Shown: piece by piece, positions 27,326 through 35,694 of the stretch
Layout of the letters: each line of letters begins with the position of its first letter
Position numbering within the stretch: position 1 is the stretch's first letter
From: Alphaproteobacteria bacterium
GTDB taxonomy: Bacteria; Pseudomonadota; Alphaproteobacteria; UBA6615
Assembly: GCA_011087645.1 (NCBI GenBank)
Contig: JAALLF010000007.1
Span: 124,001-188,000 of the forward strand
Reading direction: 5' to 3'
DNA: 64,000 nt
Program-made: the position numbers and the translations under genes
The notes under the pieces: generated by a model
What the model was told of the DNA's origin: nothing
What the model saw: the letters and a program-made list of their open reading frames with translations, nothing else
Database searches by the model: none

Positions 27326-28651
27326 ATGACCGACGCTTTCGATTCCGAAATCTATGGCGGCCTCTTCGCGCCTTCCCCCCTGGCGGCGCTGTTTTCCGAT
27401 GCAAACCATGTGCGCACCATGCTCATCGTCGAGGCGGCCCTGGCCCGCGTCCAGGCCAAGCTCGGCATCATCCCCTCCGAGGCAGGCGCGGAAATTAGCC
27501 GCGCAATAGAGAGTATCGAAATCGATATAGCCGCTTTGCGGGACGGCACCACCTCGGCGGGCCTCCCCATACCGGCGCTGGTCGCTCAAATACGCGCCGC
27601 GGTCGGCGGCGAGGCTGCCGAGTATGTCCATTGGGGCGCAACGTCCCAGGACATCATGGACACCGCCCTCACTCTAGTGTTGCGCGTGACCAGCGCTGAG
27701 ATGATCGAAAGTCTATTAAAATTATCAGGCCAACTAGCGACGATGGCCGAAACCCATCGCGGCACGATCATGCTGGCGCGCACCCGCTCTCAGCAGGCCG
27801 CACCGACCAGCTTCGGTCTGAAGGCCGCCGGGTGGCGCGCTCCTTTGGTTCGGCATACCCGGCGGATGGCGGAAATGCGGCAGCGTCTGTGCGTCATCCA
27901 GTTCGGCGGCGCGGCGGGCACCTTGGCGCCGCTCGGCGACCGGGGCGTCGAGGTCATGGAAGGCCTCCTCCAGGAACTCGGTTTAAATGTTCCGCCGCTA
28001 CCCTGGCATACCCAACGCGACAATCTCGGCGAGTTCGCCGGCTGGCTAGCGACCCTGACCGGCGCCCTGGGTAAGATCGGCCAGGACGTTGCTTTGCTGG
28101 CCCAAACGGAAGTCGCGGAAGTGCGCGAATCCGCCGATCCAACGCGCGGCGGCTCGTCGACCCTGCCGCAGAAATCGAACCCGATCCTCAGCGAAGCGCT
28201 GATCACCCTGGCGCGCTACACCGCCGGCAATGTGGCGACCTTCTATCAATCGGGCGTGCAAGAGCACGAGCGCGGCGGGCCGGGCTGGGCATTGGAGTGG
28301 CTGGTGCTACCGAAACTGGTGATCGCCGCCAGCACGGCGCTGACCCACGCCGTCACGCTCATTGAGAATCTGCAGATAGATCAGGCCCGCATGACCGCCA
28401 ACATGGCGGCGGCCAATGGCCTATTCCTCGCCGAAGCCGCCAGCTTCGCTCTGTCCGAACACCTACCGCGCACCGAGGCTCAGGCGCTGGTCAAAACCGC
28501 CTGCCAGCAGACCATGGCCGACGGCGGACACTTGATGGACATCCTCGCCGAACTGACCGACGCGCCGGTCGATTGGACCGCCCTTAAGGACCCGGCGCGT
28601 TATATCGGCGTCGCCGACACGCTGATCGACCGGGCGCTGGCTGAGAGTTAG
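27326..28651 (+). CDS. pcaB: 3-Carboxy-cis,cis-muconate cycloisomerase
   Basis: The 441-residue protein belongs to the fumarase/aspartase superfamily, with the signature GGSSTLPQKSNPIL in the middle and HWGATSQDIMDTAL earlier. It cyclises carboxymuconate to 4-carboxymuconolactone, the step between PcaGH and PcaC. The ATG at 27326 fits the family start (FDSEIYGGLFAPS). A longer open frame runs upstream through pcaG in another phase and is not coding. It is the last gene of the operon; pcaD, pcaIJ and pcaF are absent from the window. Confidence 0.95.
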   Translation: MTDAFDSEIYGGLFAPSPLAALFSDANHVRTMLIVEAALARVQAKLGIIPSEAGAEISRAIESIEIDIAALRDGTTSAGLPIPALVAQIRAAVGGEAAEYVHWGATSQDIMDTALTLVLRVTSAEMIESLLKLSGQLATMAETHRGTIMLARTRSQQAAPTSFGLKAAGWRAPLVRHTRRMAEMRQRLCVIQFGGAAGTLAPLGDRGVEVMEGLLQELGLNVPPLPWHTQRDNLGEFAGWLATLTGALGKIGQDVALLAQTEVAEVRESADPTRGGSSTLPQKSNPILSEALITLARYTAGNVATFYQSGVQEHERGGPGWALEWLVLPKLVIAASTALTHAVTLIENLQIDQARMTANMAAANGLFLAEAASFALSEHLPRTEAQALVKTACQQTMADGGHLMDILAELTDAPVDWTALKDPARYIGVADTLIDRALAES

Positions 28652-28670
28652 CGCCGCTTGCGCTTCATTC

Positions 28671-28816
28671 ACCCTTCGAGACGCGATCTTCGATCGCTCC
28701 TCAGGATGAGGATTGGGGGTGTTTCAATAAGCCCCTCATGCTCAAGATGAGGATTGAGGGTAGTTCAACAAGCCCCTCATGCTGAGGAGGCGCGAAGCGC
28801 CGTCTCGAAGCACGGC
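28671..28816. repeat. REP-like palindromic repeats (family A, composite)
   Basis: Three arm copies (CCTTCGAGACGCGATC, CTCCTCAGGATGAGG, CCCCTCATGCTGAGGAGGC) lie in tandem and inverted order after the pca operon and could fold into a compound hairpin that ends transcription. Between the outer arms there is a short near-direct duplication (GATGAGGATTG twice). Confidence 0.8.
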
Positions 28817-28929
28817 ACCCGTACCCGCGTGAGATTGGTAAACGAATATTCGACATCATTTTTTTCGACGGAATTCGCCAACCGGTCTCGTGTATAATTC
28901 AGGGGCCCGCTTCGGGGAAATTCGACCAT

Positions 28930-30285
28930 ATGACAAGTTCAGACGCCTTTATTGCCGCCAACCGGTTCGGCCTCGGCCCCCGGCCCGGCGAGTTAGCCGC
29001 CATCGGCAAGGATCCACGCGGTTGGATCGGCGAGCAAATCTCGATCGTCAACCAGGTGCCGCCCGAGCTGCGCAACCAGCCCTCGTCGGCGAGCCTCATT
29101 CGCGGCATCCATGAAGCGCGTATGCAAGGACCCGAAAATCTCAAGAAGATGGCGCGAAAAGGCTTCCGCAAGACCATGCTGACCGAGATCGTCGCGCGGA
29201 CCCAGGCCCAGATTCGCAGCCCGCAGCCCTTTCGCGAACGCATGGTGCTGTTTTGGGCCAACCATTTCACGGTCTCGACGACCAAGGGACTGATCGGACC
29301 GACAATCGGCGCTTACGAGCGCGAGGCGATCCGCCCGCACATCTTCGGCCGCTTCGAGGACATGCTTCTGGCGGCGACCCATCATCCGACCATGCTGTCC
29401 TATCTGGACAATAATATTTCCTTCGGGCCCGGCTCGCGGGTCGGCAAGCGGCGCGGCCGTGGGCTAAACGAAAACCTCGCCCGCGAAATCCTCGAATTAC
29501 ACACGCTGGGCGTCAACGGCGGCTACAGCCAAAGCGACGTCACCGAGTTCGCTAAAATCCTCACCGGCTGGACCCATGGCGGCACCCGCGGCAAGAAATC
29601 CATCCAACGGCTCGGCCCCGTGCACGGCAATTTCGAGTTTCGCGATATTTTCCACGAACCGGGTCCAAAGACGCTGTTGGGCAAACGCTATGCGGAAAAT
29701 GGCGAACAGGAGGGCGTCGATGCTCTGAAAGACATTGCGCGCCACCCCGCCACCGCCAAGTTTATTGCCGCCAAACTGGCCCGACATTTTATCGCCGATG
29801 ATCCGCCAGCCGACGCAGTCAAAGCGCTGGAGACCGCATTTCGCCAGTCGGGCGGCCATTTGGGCCAAGTCAGCCAAAAACTCATCGAGCTCGACGCGGT
29901 CTGGAACGAGCCATTGCCTAAGGTGAAGACGCCCCACGAACTGGTGGTTTCGACCCTGCGCGCGGTCGCCTTCGACGATATCGAACCGCGCCTATTCTTC
30001 GGCATCTTCCGCGAGATGGGTCAATCACCGTTCAGCGCACCCTCGCCGGCCGGCTGGCCCGATCAGGCGAAAGACTGGATGTCACCGGAAGCGCTGTTGC
30101 GCCGCGTCGAATGGCTGCGCGCGCTGGCCGCCCGCCTGCCGCGCTCGCTCAATCCCGATACCGTTGCCGGCCAGACCATCGGCCCGGTGATGAGCGCGCG
30201 CACCGAAGAAATGATCGCGGCGGCGCCGTCGGGCGAAGAGGCCCTCGCCCTGTTATTTGCCAGCCCCGAATTCCAGAGGCGATAA
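28930..30285 (+). CDS. DUF1800 family protein
   Basis: The 451-residue protein begins IAANRFGLGPRPGEL, the family signature, and continues with RERMVLFWANHFTVS and GLNENLAREILELHTLGV, also diagnostic for DUF1800. No signal peptide is evident. DUF1800 and DUF1501 genes occur side by side in many bacteria, and here the DUF1501 gene follows after two bases. Their function is unknown; a role at the cell surface or in export of the DUF1501 partner is often supposed. Confidence 0.9.
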   Translation: MTSSDAFIAANRFGLGPRPGELAAIGKDPRGWIGEQISIVNQVPPELRNQPSSASLIRGIHEARMQGPENLKKMARKGFRKTMLTEIVARTQAQIRSPQPFRERMVLFWANHFTVSTTKGLIGPTIGAYEREAIRPHIFGRFEDMLLAATHHPTMLSYLDNNISFGPGSRVGKRRGRGLNENLAREILELHTLGVNGGYSQSDVTEFAKILTGWTHGGTRGKKSIQRLGPVHGNFEFRDIFHEPGPKTLLGKRYAENGEQEGVDALKDIARHPATAKFIAAKLARHFIADDPPADAVKALETAFRQSGGHLGQVSQKLIELDAVWNEPLPKVKTPHELVVSTLRAVAFDDIEPRLFFGIFREMGQSPFSAPSPAGWPDQAKDWMSPEALLRRVEWLRALAARLPRSLNPDTVAGQTIGPVMSARTEEMIAAAPSGEEALALLFASPEFQRR

Positions 30286-30287
30286 TC

Positions 30288-31481
30288 ATGGTGACACGAC
30301 GCAAAATCCTCCAAACCGCCGGCTCCGCGGCTCTGCTCGGATCACTGGCGCCGGCGCGCGTGGCGTTCGGCGCGGCGCCCACCGAAAACCGCTTGGCCGT
30401 CGTTATCCTGCGCGGCGGCCTCGACGGGCTGCACGCGGTGCCGCCCTATGGCGATCCGAACTACCGCGCCCTGCGCCCCACTATCGCCGTCCCACCGCCC
30501 GGCCAGGAAGGCGGCGCACTGGATCTCAACGGCGCCTTCGGTCTGCATCCCGCGCTGGCGCCCCTGCAGCAACTCTATGCGCAAAAACAATTACTGATCG
30601 TGCAGGCGGCCACCACGGGCTATGCGCAACGCTCCCATTTCGACGGCCAGAACGTTCTCGAAAACGGCACCAACATTCCCTACGGCGCCAATGATGGCTG
30701 GCTCAACCGGGCCTTGGTGACCCTCAATGACGGCGACCGCCGGCTCGGCCTGTCGGTCGGCCACACGGTGCCTCTCCTCATGCGCGGCGCGGCGCGGGTG
30801 CAGACCTGGGCGCCAACCAATCTGCCCCAGGCCGACGACGATTTCCTGACCCGTCTGGCCTATGTCTACGAGGAAGACATCATGTTGTCCGACGCCCTGC
30901 GCGAGGCGCGCCAATCCCAGGATATCGCCTCGGGCATGATGGCGCGCGGCACCGCGAAAGGCGGCCGGCGCGGGCAATACAAACAATTGTCGCAAGCCGC
31001 CGGCCGGCTGTTGGCGGCGCCGGACGGCCCGCGTATCGCGGTCTTCGAAGCCGGCGGGTGGGATACCCATTTCGGCCAGATAAACCGCCTGCGCCAGCAA
31101 TTGGGCGAGCTGTCGTCGGGGCTGATGACCTTCAAGGAAAGCCTCGGCCCAGTTTGGGACCAAACCACCGTTATCGTGCTGTCGGAGTTTGGCCGCACGG
31201 CGGCGGAGAATGGCAGCCGCGGCACCGACCATGGGGTGGGCGGCATCGCGCTCATGCTCGGCGGCGCGGTTGCCGGCGGCCGGTTCGTCGGCGACTGGCC
31301 GGGATTATCTCAAAGCGCGCTCTACGAAGGCCGCGACGTGCGGCCGACCACCGACTATCGCAGCCTGCTCAAAACCATGCTGCGCGACCGCATGGGCCTC
31401 GATGAGGCTTTCCTCGAGGACAAGGTCTTCCCCGGCAGCCGCGCCGCGCCCGCCACCAACGGCCTGTTCCGCTCGGTCTGA
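30288..31481 (+). CDS. DUF1501 family protein with Tat signal
   Basis: This 397-residue protein starts with a twin-arginine signal (TRRKILQTAGSAALLGSLAP). It then shows the DUF1501 pattern: LAVVILRGGLDGLHAVPPYGD, YAQRSHFDGQNVLENG, and a late VIVLSEFGRTAAENGSRGTDHG. The last stretch resembles the metal-binding region of alkaline-phosphatase-like enzymes, so a hydrolase or sulfatase-like fold is possible. It should be folded before export. It is co-transcribed with the DUF1800 gene. Confidence 0.9.
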   Translation: MVTRRKILQTAGSAALLGSLAPARVAFGAAPTENRLAVVILRGGLDGLHAVPPYGDPNYRALRPTIAVPPPGQEGGALDLNGAFGLHPALAPLQQLYAQKQLLIVQAATTGYAQRSHFDGQNVLENGTNIPYGANDGWLNRALVTLNDGDRRLGLSVGHTVPLLMRGAARVQTWAPTNLPQADDDFLTRLAYVYEEDIMLSDALREARQSQDIASGMMARGTAKGGRRGQYKQLSQAAGRLLAAPDGPRIAVFEAGGWDTHFGQINRLRQQLGELSSGLMTFKESLGPVWDQTTVIVLSEFGRTAAENGSRGTDHGVGGIALMLGGAVAGGRFVGDWPGLSQSALYEGRDVRPTTDYRSLLKTMLRDRMGLDEAFLEDKVFPGSRAAPATNGLFRSV

Positions 31482-31500
31482 TTTGGGCTGCCGCTACCGC

Positions 31501-31582
31501 GTCCTTCGACAAGCTCAGGATGAGGGATGAGGAAAGAGGAAAGCCGATAACCCCACACCTCATCCTGAGCTTGTCGAAGGAT
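31501..31582. repeat. REP-like palindromic repeat pair (family A)
   Basis: CCTTCGACAAGCTCAGGATG and its reverse complement lie 60 bases apart, between the DUF1501 gene and the convergent GIY-YIG gene. The right arm runs into that gene and supplies its last codons and stop. Confidence 0.85.
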
Positions 31583-31874
31583 GTGGGTATTCGCTGCGGT
31601 TTCGGGCCAGCCGTTGCAGCGCACTCACATCGCCGCGAATAAGTGCTTCCTTCTTCGCTCTGCTCCAGCCCTTTATTTGACGCTCCGCCGCAATAGCATC
31701 GGTAATCCGATCAAATTTTTGGGAGAACACCAACACGATTGGTCGTCGAGATTTCGTATAGCCAACGTAGGTGCCATCATTGTGCTGTGCCAGACGCTGC
31801 TCCAGGCCACCGCGCGTTGAACCGGTATAGTAGTGCCCATCCCGACACCTCACGATGTAAACGCAAGCTCTCAT
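31560..31874 (-). CDS. GIY-YIG domain endonuclease-like protein
   Basis: This 104-residue protein holds the GIY-YIG fold in its short form: VYIVRCRDGHYYTGSTRGG, with Tyr-Ile-Val and Tyr-Thr-Gly as the GIY and YIG counterparts, then LEQRLAQHNDG and a late Glu in AAERQIKGW. It is of the UPF0213/YhbQ type, whose members have weak or unknown nuclease function. The last eight residues (PHPSTSSG) and the stop are read from a REP element, so its natural C-terminus has been replaced or extended. The gene is boxed between REP copies. Confidence 0.85.
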   Translation of the reverse strand: MRACVYIVRCRDGHYYTGSTRGGLEQRLAQHNDGTYVGYTKSRRPIVLVFSQKFDRITDAIAAERQIKGWSRAKKEALIRGDVSALQRLARNRSEYPHPSTSSG

Positions 31875-31892
31875 CACGTTCGTCCCGCAACG

Positions 31893-31919
31893 TCATCCTT
31901 CGACAAGCTCAGGATGAGG
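31893..31919. repeat. Single REP-like arm (family A)
   Basis: One arm (CATCCTTCGACAAGCTCAGG, then ATGAGG) lies upstream of the GIY-YIG gene, near the end of the dioxygenase gene. It matches the copy at 31501. Confidence 0.75.
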
Positions 31920-31941
31920 TCCATACTAAATTGGCCTTAAT

Positions 31942-32910
31942 CTAAGCACCCTCCGTCTCGCCCACATTGATCGGTTTATGGGCGCCATGTTGGGCTTTGT
32001 CGCCGGCGGTGCGATTCGATTTCTGACTCTTTACCGACGCGGAATTCTCCTCCACCTCCACGCCGACCGGCCGATCACCCTTGATGGTGACCCGTTCCAT
32101 TCTGCGGCGCTGGGGGTAGTAATCGTGGATGGCGTAGTGCTGGACCGCGCGATTATCCCAAAAGACCAGGGTGTTCGGCCGCCACTGATGGCGGATCTGA
32201 TATTCCGGCACCATCGCCTGGCGAAATAGCTGGTCGAGCAGGCCGCGGCTTTCGCTTTCCTCCATGCCCTGGATCGCCACGGTGAACTGCGGATTGACGA
32301 ACAGCACTTTTTTGCCGGTCACCGGGTGCAGACGCACCACCGGGTGGACCGCCGGCGGATAGCGTTCCTCAAAGTCGCGCAACGAGCGGCGACCCTCGGT
32401 ATCGCCGGAGAATAGCTGGCGGAACGGCTTGAAATCGTGGACCGCTTCCAGTCCCGATATGAAGTTTTGCAGGCGGTCGCTGAGCCCCTCGAAGGCCGCC
32501 GACATGCTGGTGAACATGGTGTCGCCACCGACGTCGGGCACGATCAACGCGCGCAACATGGTGCCCATGGGCGGTTCGGCGCGGAAGGTCTCGTCGCTGT
32601 GCCAAATATCGGTGCCCCAGGGCGGATTGTCGGCGTTGTTATCGAAGACAATGAGTTCGGGCGCGTCGCCGTCGCTCGGCGCGAAGGGGTGCACGGTAAG
32701 CTTGCCGAACCGCCGGCCGAACGCTTTCTGCTGTTCGGTGGTGATGTCCTGATCGCGGAAGATCAGCACTTCATGTTCGCCGTGCGCCTGCACCAGCGCA
32801 TCGAACGTCGCCTCGTCGAGAGGTTCAGCAAGATCGATCCCCGACACCTCGGCACCCAGGCTGGCGCCGATCCGTTTGAATTCAATCTGAGTATTTCGCA
32901 GTTCGTTCAT
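31942..32910 (-). CDS. TauD/TfdA family 2-oxoglutarate dioxygenase
   Basis: The 322-residue protein has the iron site His and Asp in IWHSDETF, a distal His in VQHYAIHDY and the 2OG-binding Arg in RRRMERVTIKG, all in family spacing. Opening segments such as LGAEVSGIDLAEPLDE and VLIFRDQDIT are typical. Family members cleave taurine, sulfonates or phenoxyacetates, or demethylate. The roughly 30-residue C-terminal tail (KSQKSNRTAGDKAQHGAHK) is polar and beyond the usual domain end. It lies 41 bases downstream of nothing obvious on its strand except the hydroxylase, which it probably follows in one transcript. Confidence 0.9.
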   Translation of the reverse strand: MNELRNTQIEFKRIGASLGAEVSGIDLAEPLDEATFDALVQAHGEHEVLIFRDQDITTEQQKAFGRRFGKLTVHPFAPSDGDAPELIVFDNNADNPPWGTDIWHSDETFRAEPPMGTMLRALIVPDVGGDTMFTSMSAAFEGLSDRLQNFISGLEAVHDFKPFRQLFSGDTEGRRSLRDFEERYPPAVHPVVRLHPVTGKKVLFVNPQFTVAIQGMEESESRGLLDQLFRQAMVPEYQIRHQWRPNTLVFWDNRAVQHYAIHDYYPQRRRMERVTIKGDRPVGVEVEENSASVKSQKSNRTAGDKAQHGAHKPINVGETEGA

Positions 32911-32951
32911 GGGGTTACCATTGCCTCGTCACAGCGCGTGCTGTCGATGCG

Positions 32952-34187
32952 TCAGGATTGGCGCAGCGCCTCTTTTGAAAACCCGGCGATCTGTTTGTAG
33001 CGGTCCGAGAGTTCGCGCAGCTCGTCCTGGCTGACATACGCGTCGAGATCGTCGAACGGCCGGTCGCCGACCAGTTCTTCGACCTTCATGATAATGACGT
33101 CGGGCGGGCTCGACCGATTGGTGCGCACCACGTTCGCCGTCGGCTCAATGCGCGCCGCCTCATAGGCCCTCAACGCGTCGAGCGGATTCTCCATCTCCTG
33201 TAATTTTTCGGCCAGAATGCGTGCATCGATAACGCCCTGAGCCGCTCCGTTTGAACCGCGCGGATACATCGGGTGCGCGGCGTCGCCGGCCAGGGTCACC
33301 CGGTCGAAAGTCCATTGGTTCAACGGGTCCTTGTCGACCATGGGATATTCGAAGATATCGGTCGATGTGGCGATCATGTCGGCGACATCGAGCCAATCAA
33401 AATGCCAATCGCGATAGAGGTCGAAAAAGTCCTCGAGCTTCCCGGGCTTGTTCCAGTCGTTCTGCGCCGCGCCCTCGGTTTGAAATTCCGTGGTCCAATT
33501 GATGAGCTGGTTCCCCTCGCCATCGACATCGTCGACGATGGGATAGATGACGATCTTGCCGGTCTGAATGGTGCCGACCCGCACATAGGTGCGCCCGCCC
33601 AACATGGGTTTGCGCACGCTGGTGCCGCGCCAGGTGTTGATGCCGGTGAAGACCACCGCATCGTCGGGGTAAATCTGCTTACGCACGGTCGAATTGACCC
33701 CGTCGCAGGCAATGGCGATATCGGCGCTGACCGGCTCGACCGCCGCACCGGACGAGGTTTCGACAAAGGAGATGGCAACGGCGTCTCCAGTTTGCTGGAA
33801 GCCGACGCATTTTCGGTCCAACTGAACGCAACCCGCTCCCAAACGCTCGAGCACAGCTTGATAGAGAATGCCGTGCAAGCGGCCGCGGTGGATGGCGCAT
33901 TCGGGATAGTCGTAGCCAGCAAACTTGCCCCGCGGTTCTGCGTAGATCAGTTGGCCGAAGCGATTGAAAAACTTACTCTCCCGGGTCTCAATACCCGCCT
34001 GCAACAACTCCTCCTGCAGGCCCAGCGTGGTAAATTCACGCATCGCGTGGGGCAGCACGGTAATGCCGACCCCAAGCTCCTTCATTTCCGGCGCAGACTC
34101 GTACACACAACAGGCGATGCCGCGCTGATGCAGATTGAGCGCCAGGGCCAGGCCGGTAATCCCACCACCGATAATCGCTATGGACAT
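32952..34187 (-). CDS. FAD-dependent aromatic hydroxylase, PhzS-like
   Basis: The 411-residue protein is a class A flavoprotein monooxygenase. It has the N-terminal IAIIGGGITGLALALNLHQ motif, a middle DGVNSTVRKQI segment and VTLAGDAAHPMYPRGSNG. The last wording, with MYP and SNGAAQ, is that of PhzS and related flavin-dependent hydroxylases rather than of salicylate hydroxylase proper. It would hydroxylate an aromatic or N-heteroaromatic acid with NAD(P)H and oxygen. The ATG at 34187 begins exactly at the FAD motif; upstream open frame is not similar. It is divergent from the alpha/beta hydrolase and precedes the TauD-like gene by 41 bases. Confidence 0.9.
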   Translation of the reverse strand: MSIAIIGGGITGLALALNLHQRGIACCVYESAPEMKELGVGITVLPHAMREFTTLGLQEELLQAGIETRESKFFNRFGQLIYAEPRGKFAGYDYPECAIHRGRLHGILYQAVLERLGAGCVQLDRKCVGFQQTGDAVAISFVETSSGAAVEPVSADIAIACDGVNSTVRKQIYPDDAVVFTGINTWRGTSVRKPMLGGRTYVRVGTIQTGKIVIYPIVDDVDGEGNQLINWTTEFQTEGAAQNDWNKPGKLEDFFDLYRDWHFDWLDVADMIATSTDIFEYPMVDKDPLNQWTFDRVTLAGDAAHPMYPRGSNGAAQGVIDARILAEKLQEMENPLDALRAYEAARIEPTANVVRTNRSSPPDVIIMKVEELVGDRPFDDLDAYVSQDELRELSDRYKQIAGFSKEALRQS

Positions 34188-34289
34188 GTCGCGCGCGTCC
34201 TTCGATTCATGAGACACTATCAGCGCTATCATACACACGCTTGCCCGCGTGGCGCAGCGTGCGGCGAGAAATTTCCCGGGGTAAACGCC

Positions 34290-35360
34290 ATGGCTGCCGA
34301 AACCGACAAAGACGCCTTCACCGCCGAGCTGTTCAACTATTGGATTCCGCGCCTGGCCGCCGACGGGGTCGACGTCAACGACGTGTTGGCCGTGCGCGCC
34401 CGGGTCACCGGCTGGGACGATTGGCCGGCCACCTGGGCCGAGATCGGCGATGATTACCGCAGCCTCGCCGCCGCCCGCCTGGCCGACGGGCAGGGTTTGA
34501 GCGCCGGCGAAGCCCTGGTGCGGGCCAGCCTGGCCTATCATTGTGGCCAGGTGGTCGCCTTTCACGCCCCCGCCGAGAAAGCCGACTTGCAGGCTCGCAA
34601 GGTCGCCGCCTTCCGCGAAGCCGCGCCGCTGCTGACCCCGCCGGCGGAACGTATCGAGGTTTCCTTCGACGGTATAACCCTGCCCGGATATTTGCGGATA
34701 CCGGCCGGCGCGGAAGGCCCGGTAGCCTGCGCGCTACTGGTGCCCGGCCTTGATTCCACCAAGGAGGACTTCACCACCATCGCCGATATGTGCGCCCGGC
34801 GCGGGCTCGCGTCGTTTGCCTTCGACGGGCCCGGCCAGGGCGAAGTGCGCGACGCGGCGGCGCTGGCCGATGGCTATGAGGCTTGCATCATCGCGGCATT
34901 CGAGGCCATGGCCCAACGGCCGGAAATAGACGCAAACCGCATCGGCACTTTGGGTCGCAGCCTGGGCGGGCTCTACGTGGTGCGCGCCGCCGCCGCGCAA
35001 CCGCGCATCGCCGCCACCGTGGTATTCGGCGGCGCCTATGATCTGAGCGATTTTCCCAACATGCCGGTGCTGATCCGCGACGGCTTCCGCCACGCCACCG
35101 GCGCGGACACCGAAGAAGAGGCGATGCGGCGCATGGGTGACGCCAGCCTTGGCGATTGCATCGACCAGGTGCAAAGCCCGGTGCTGGTGGTGCACGGCAA
35201 GCGCGACGCGATCTTCCCCTGGCAGCAGGCAACGCGCATCTCTGACGCCCTGCCCGGCCGCGCCACCTTGATGATGGACGAAGATGGCGTGCATTGCTGC
35301 CACAACCACGCCTTCCAATACCGCACCGCCATGGCCGACTGGCTGGCGGCGACGCTTTAA
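34290..35360 (+). CDS. Alpha/beta hydrolase, 2,6-dihydroxypseudooxynicotine hydrolase-like
   Basis: This 356-residue enzyme matches the protein encoded at 21746 in length and layout: a helical N-terminus (LFNYWIPRLAADGVDVNDV), FAFDGPGQGEVRD at about 177-188, the nucleophile Ser224 in GRSLGG, and a late VHCCHNHAFQYR with the likely catalytic His. Divergent placement against a flavin hydroxylase mirrors clusters in which a hydroxylated heteroaromatic is cleaved by such a C-C hydrolase. The frame is open far upstream, antisense to the hydroxylase gene, and that part is not coding. Confidence 0.87.
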   Translation: MAAETDKDAFTAELFNYWIPRLAADGVDVNDVLAVRARVTGWDDWPATWAEIGDDYRSLAAARLADGQGLSAGEALVRASLAYHCGQVVAFHAPAEKADLQARKVAAFREAAPLLTPPAERIEVSFDGITLPGYLRIPAGAEGPVACALLVPGLDSTKEDFTTIADMCARRGLASFAFDGPGQGEVRDAAALADGYEACIIAAFEAMAQRPEIDANRIGTLGRSLGGLYVVRAAAAQPRIAATVVFGGAYDLSDFPNMPVLIRDGFRHATGADTEEEAMRRMGDASLGDCIDQVQSPVLVVHGKRDAIFPWQQATRISDALPGRATLMMDEDGVHCCHNHAFQYRTAMADWLAATL

Positions 35361-35367
35361 AGAGGCT

Positions 35368-35694
35368 TTAGGACGCGCCGACCCAGGGCGAATAGCCGTC
35401 GTAGAATTGTTCCGCCCGCTTGATCGCCGCGTCGGACAGGCGCACTCCGTCGACCGTTACTTTGGTGACGCCGGGCAGGGGCATCAGTTTCTGCCGAATG
35501 CCGAGGACGTAGGTCACCGATTTCAAGGTGCAGCCCCGGCAGGCGCCGAGATATTCGAGAATCACCTCGCCGTCCGCCGTCACATCGATCAGCGTCACCC
35601 CACCGCCATGCATTTTCAATAGGGGCCGTATCTGGCGGGCCAGCACGGCCTCTACCATCTCGCCCAAGGGGGTCGTTGTGTTCTCGCAAACCAT
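35368..35694 (-). CDS. NifU-like C-terminal domain protein
   Basis: The 108-residue protein is a stand-alone Nfu domain with VEAVLARQIRPLLKMHGGGVTL and the redox motif GACRGCTLKS (Cys-x-x-Cys), which binds a bridging [4Fe-4S] cluster in a dimer. It would donate clusters to an apo-protein. Its ATG overlaps the TGA of the upstream amidohydrolase by one base (TGATG), so the two are translationally coupled. The N-terminal 10 residues are short of the usual leader. A few bases separate its stop from the convergent hydrolase gene. Confidence 0.9.
   Translation of the reverse strand: MVCENTTTPLGEMVEAVLARQIRPLLKMHGGGVTLIDVTADGEVILEYLGACRGCTLKSVTYVLGIRQKLMPLPGVTKVTVDGVRLSDAAIKRAEQFYDGYSPWVGAS

Noticed and set aside
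33273..34289. Open frame extending the hydrolase at 34290 far upstream
   Set aside because: It is antisense to the well-supported flavin hydroxylase; the hydrolase similarity starts at the ATG at 34290.
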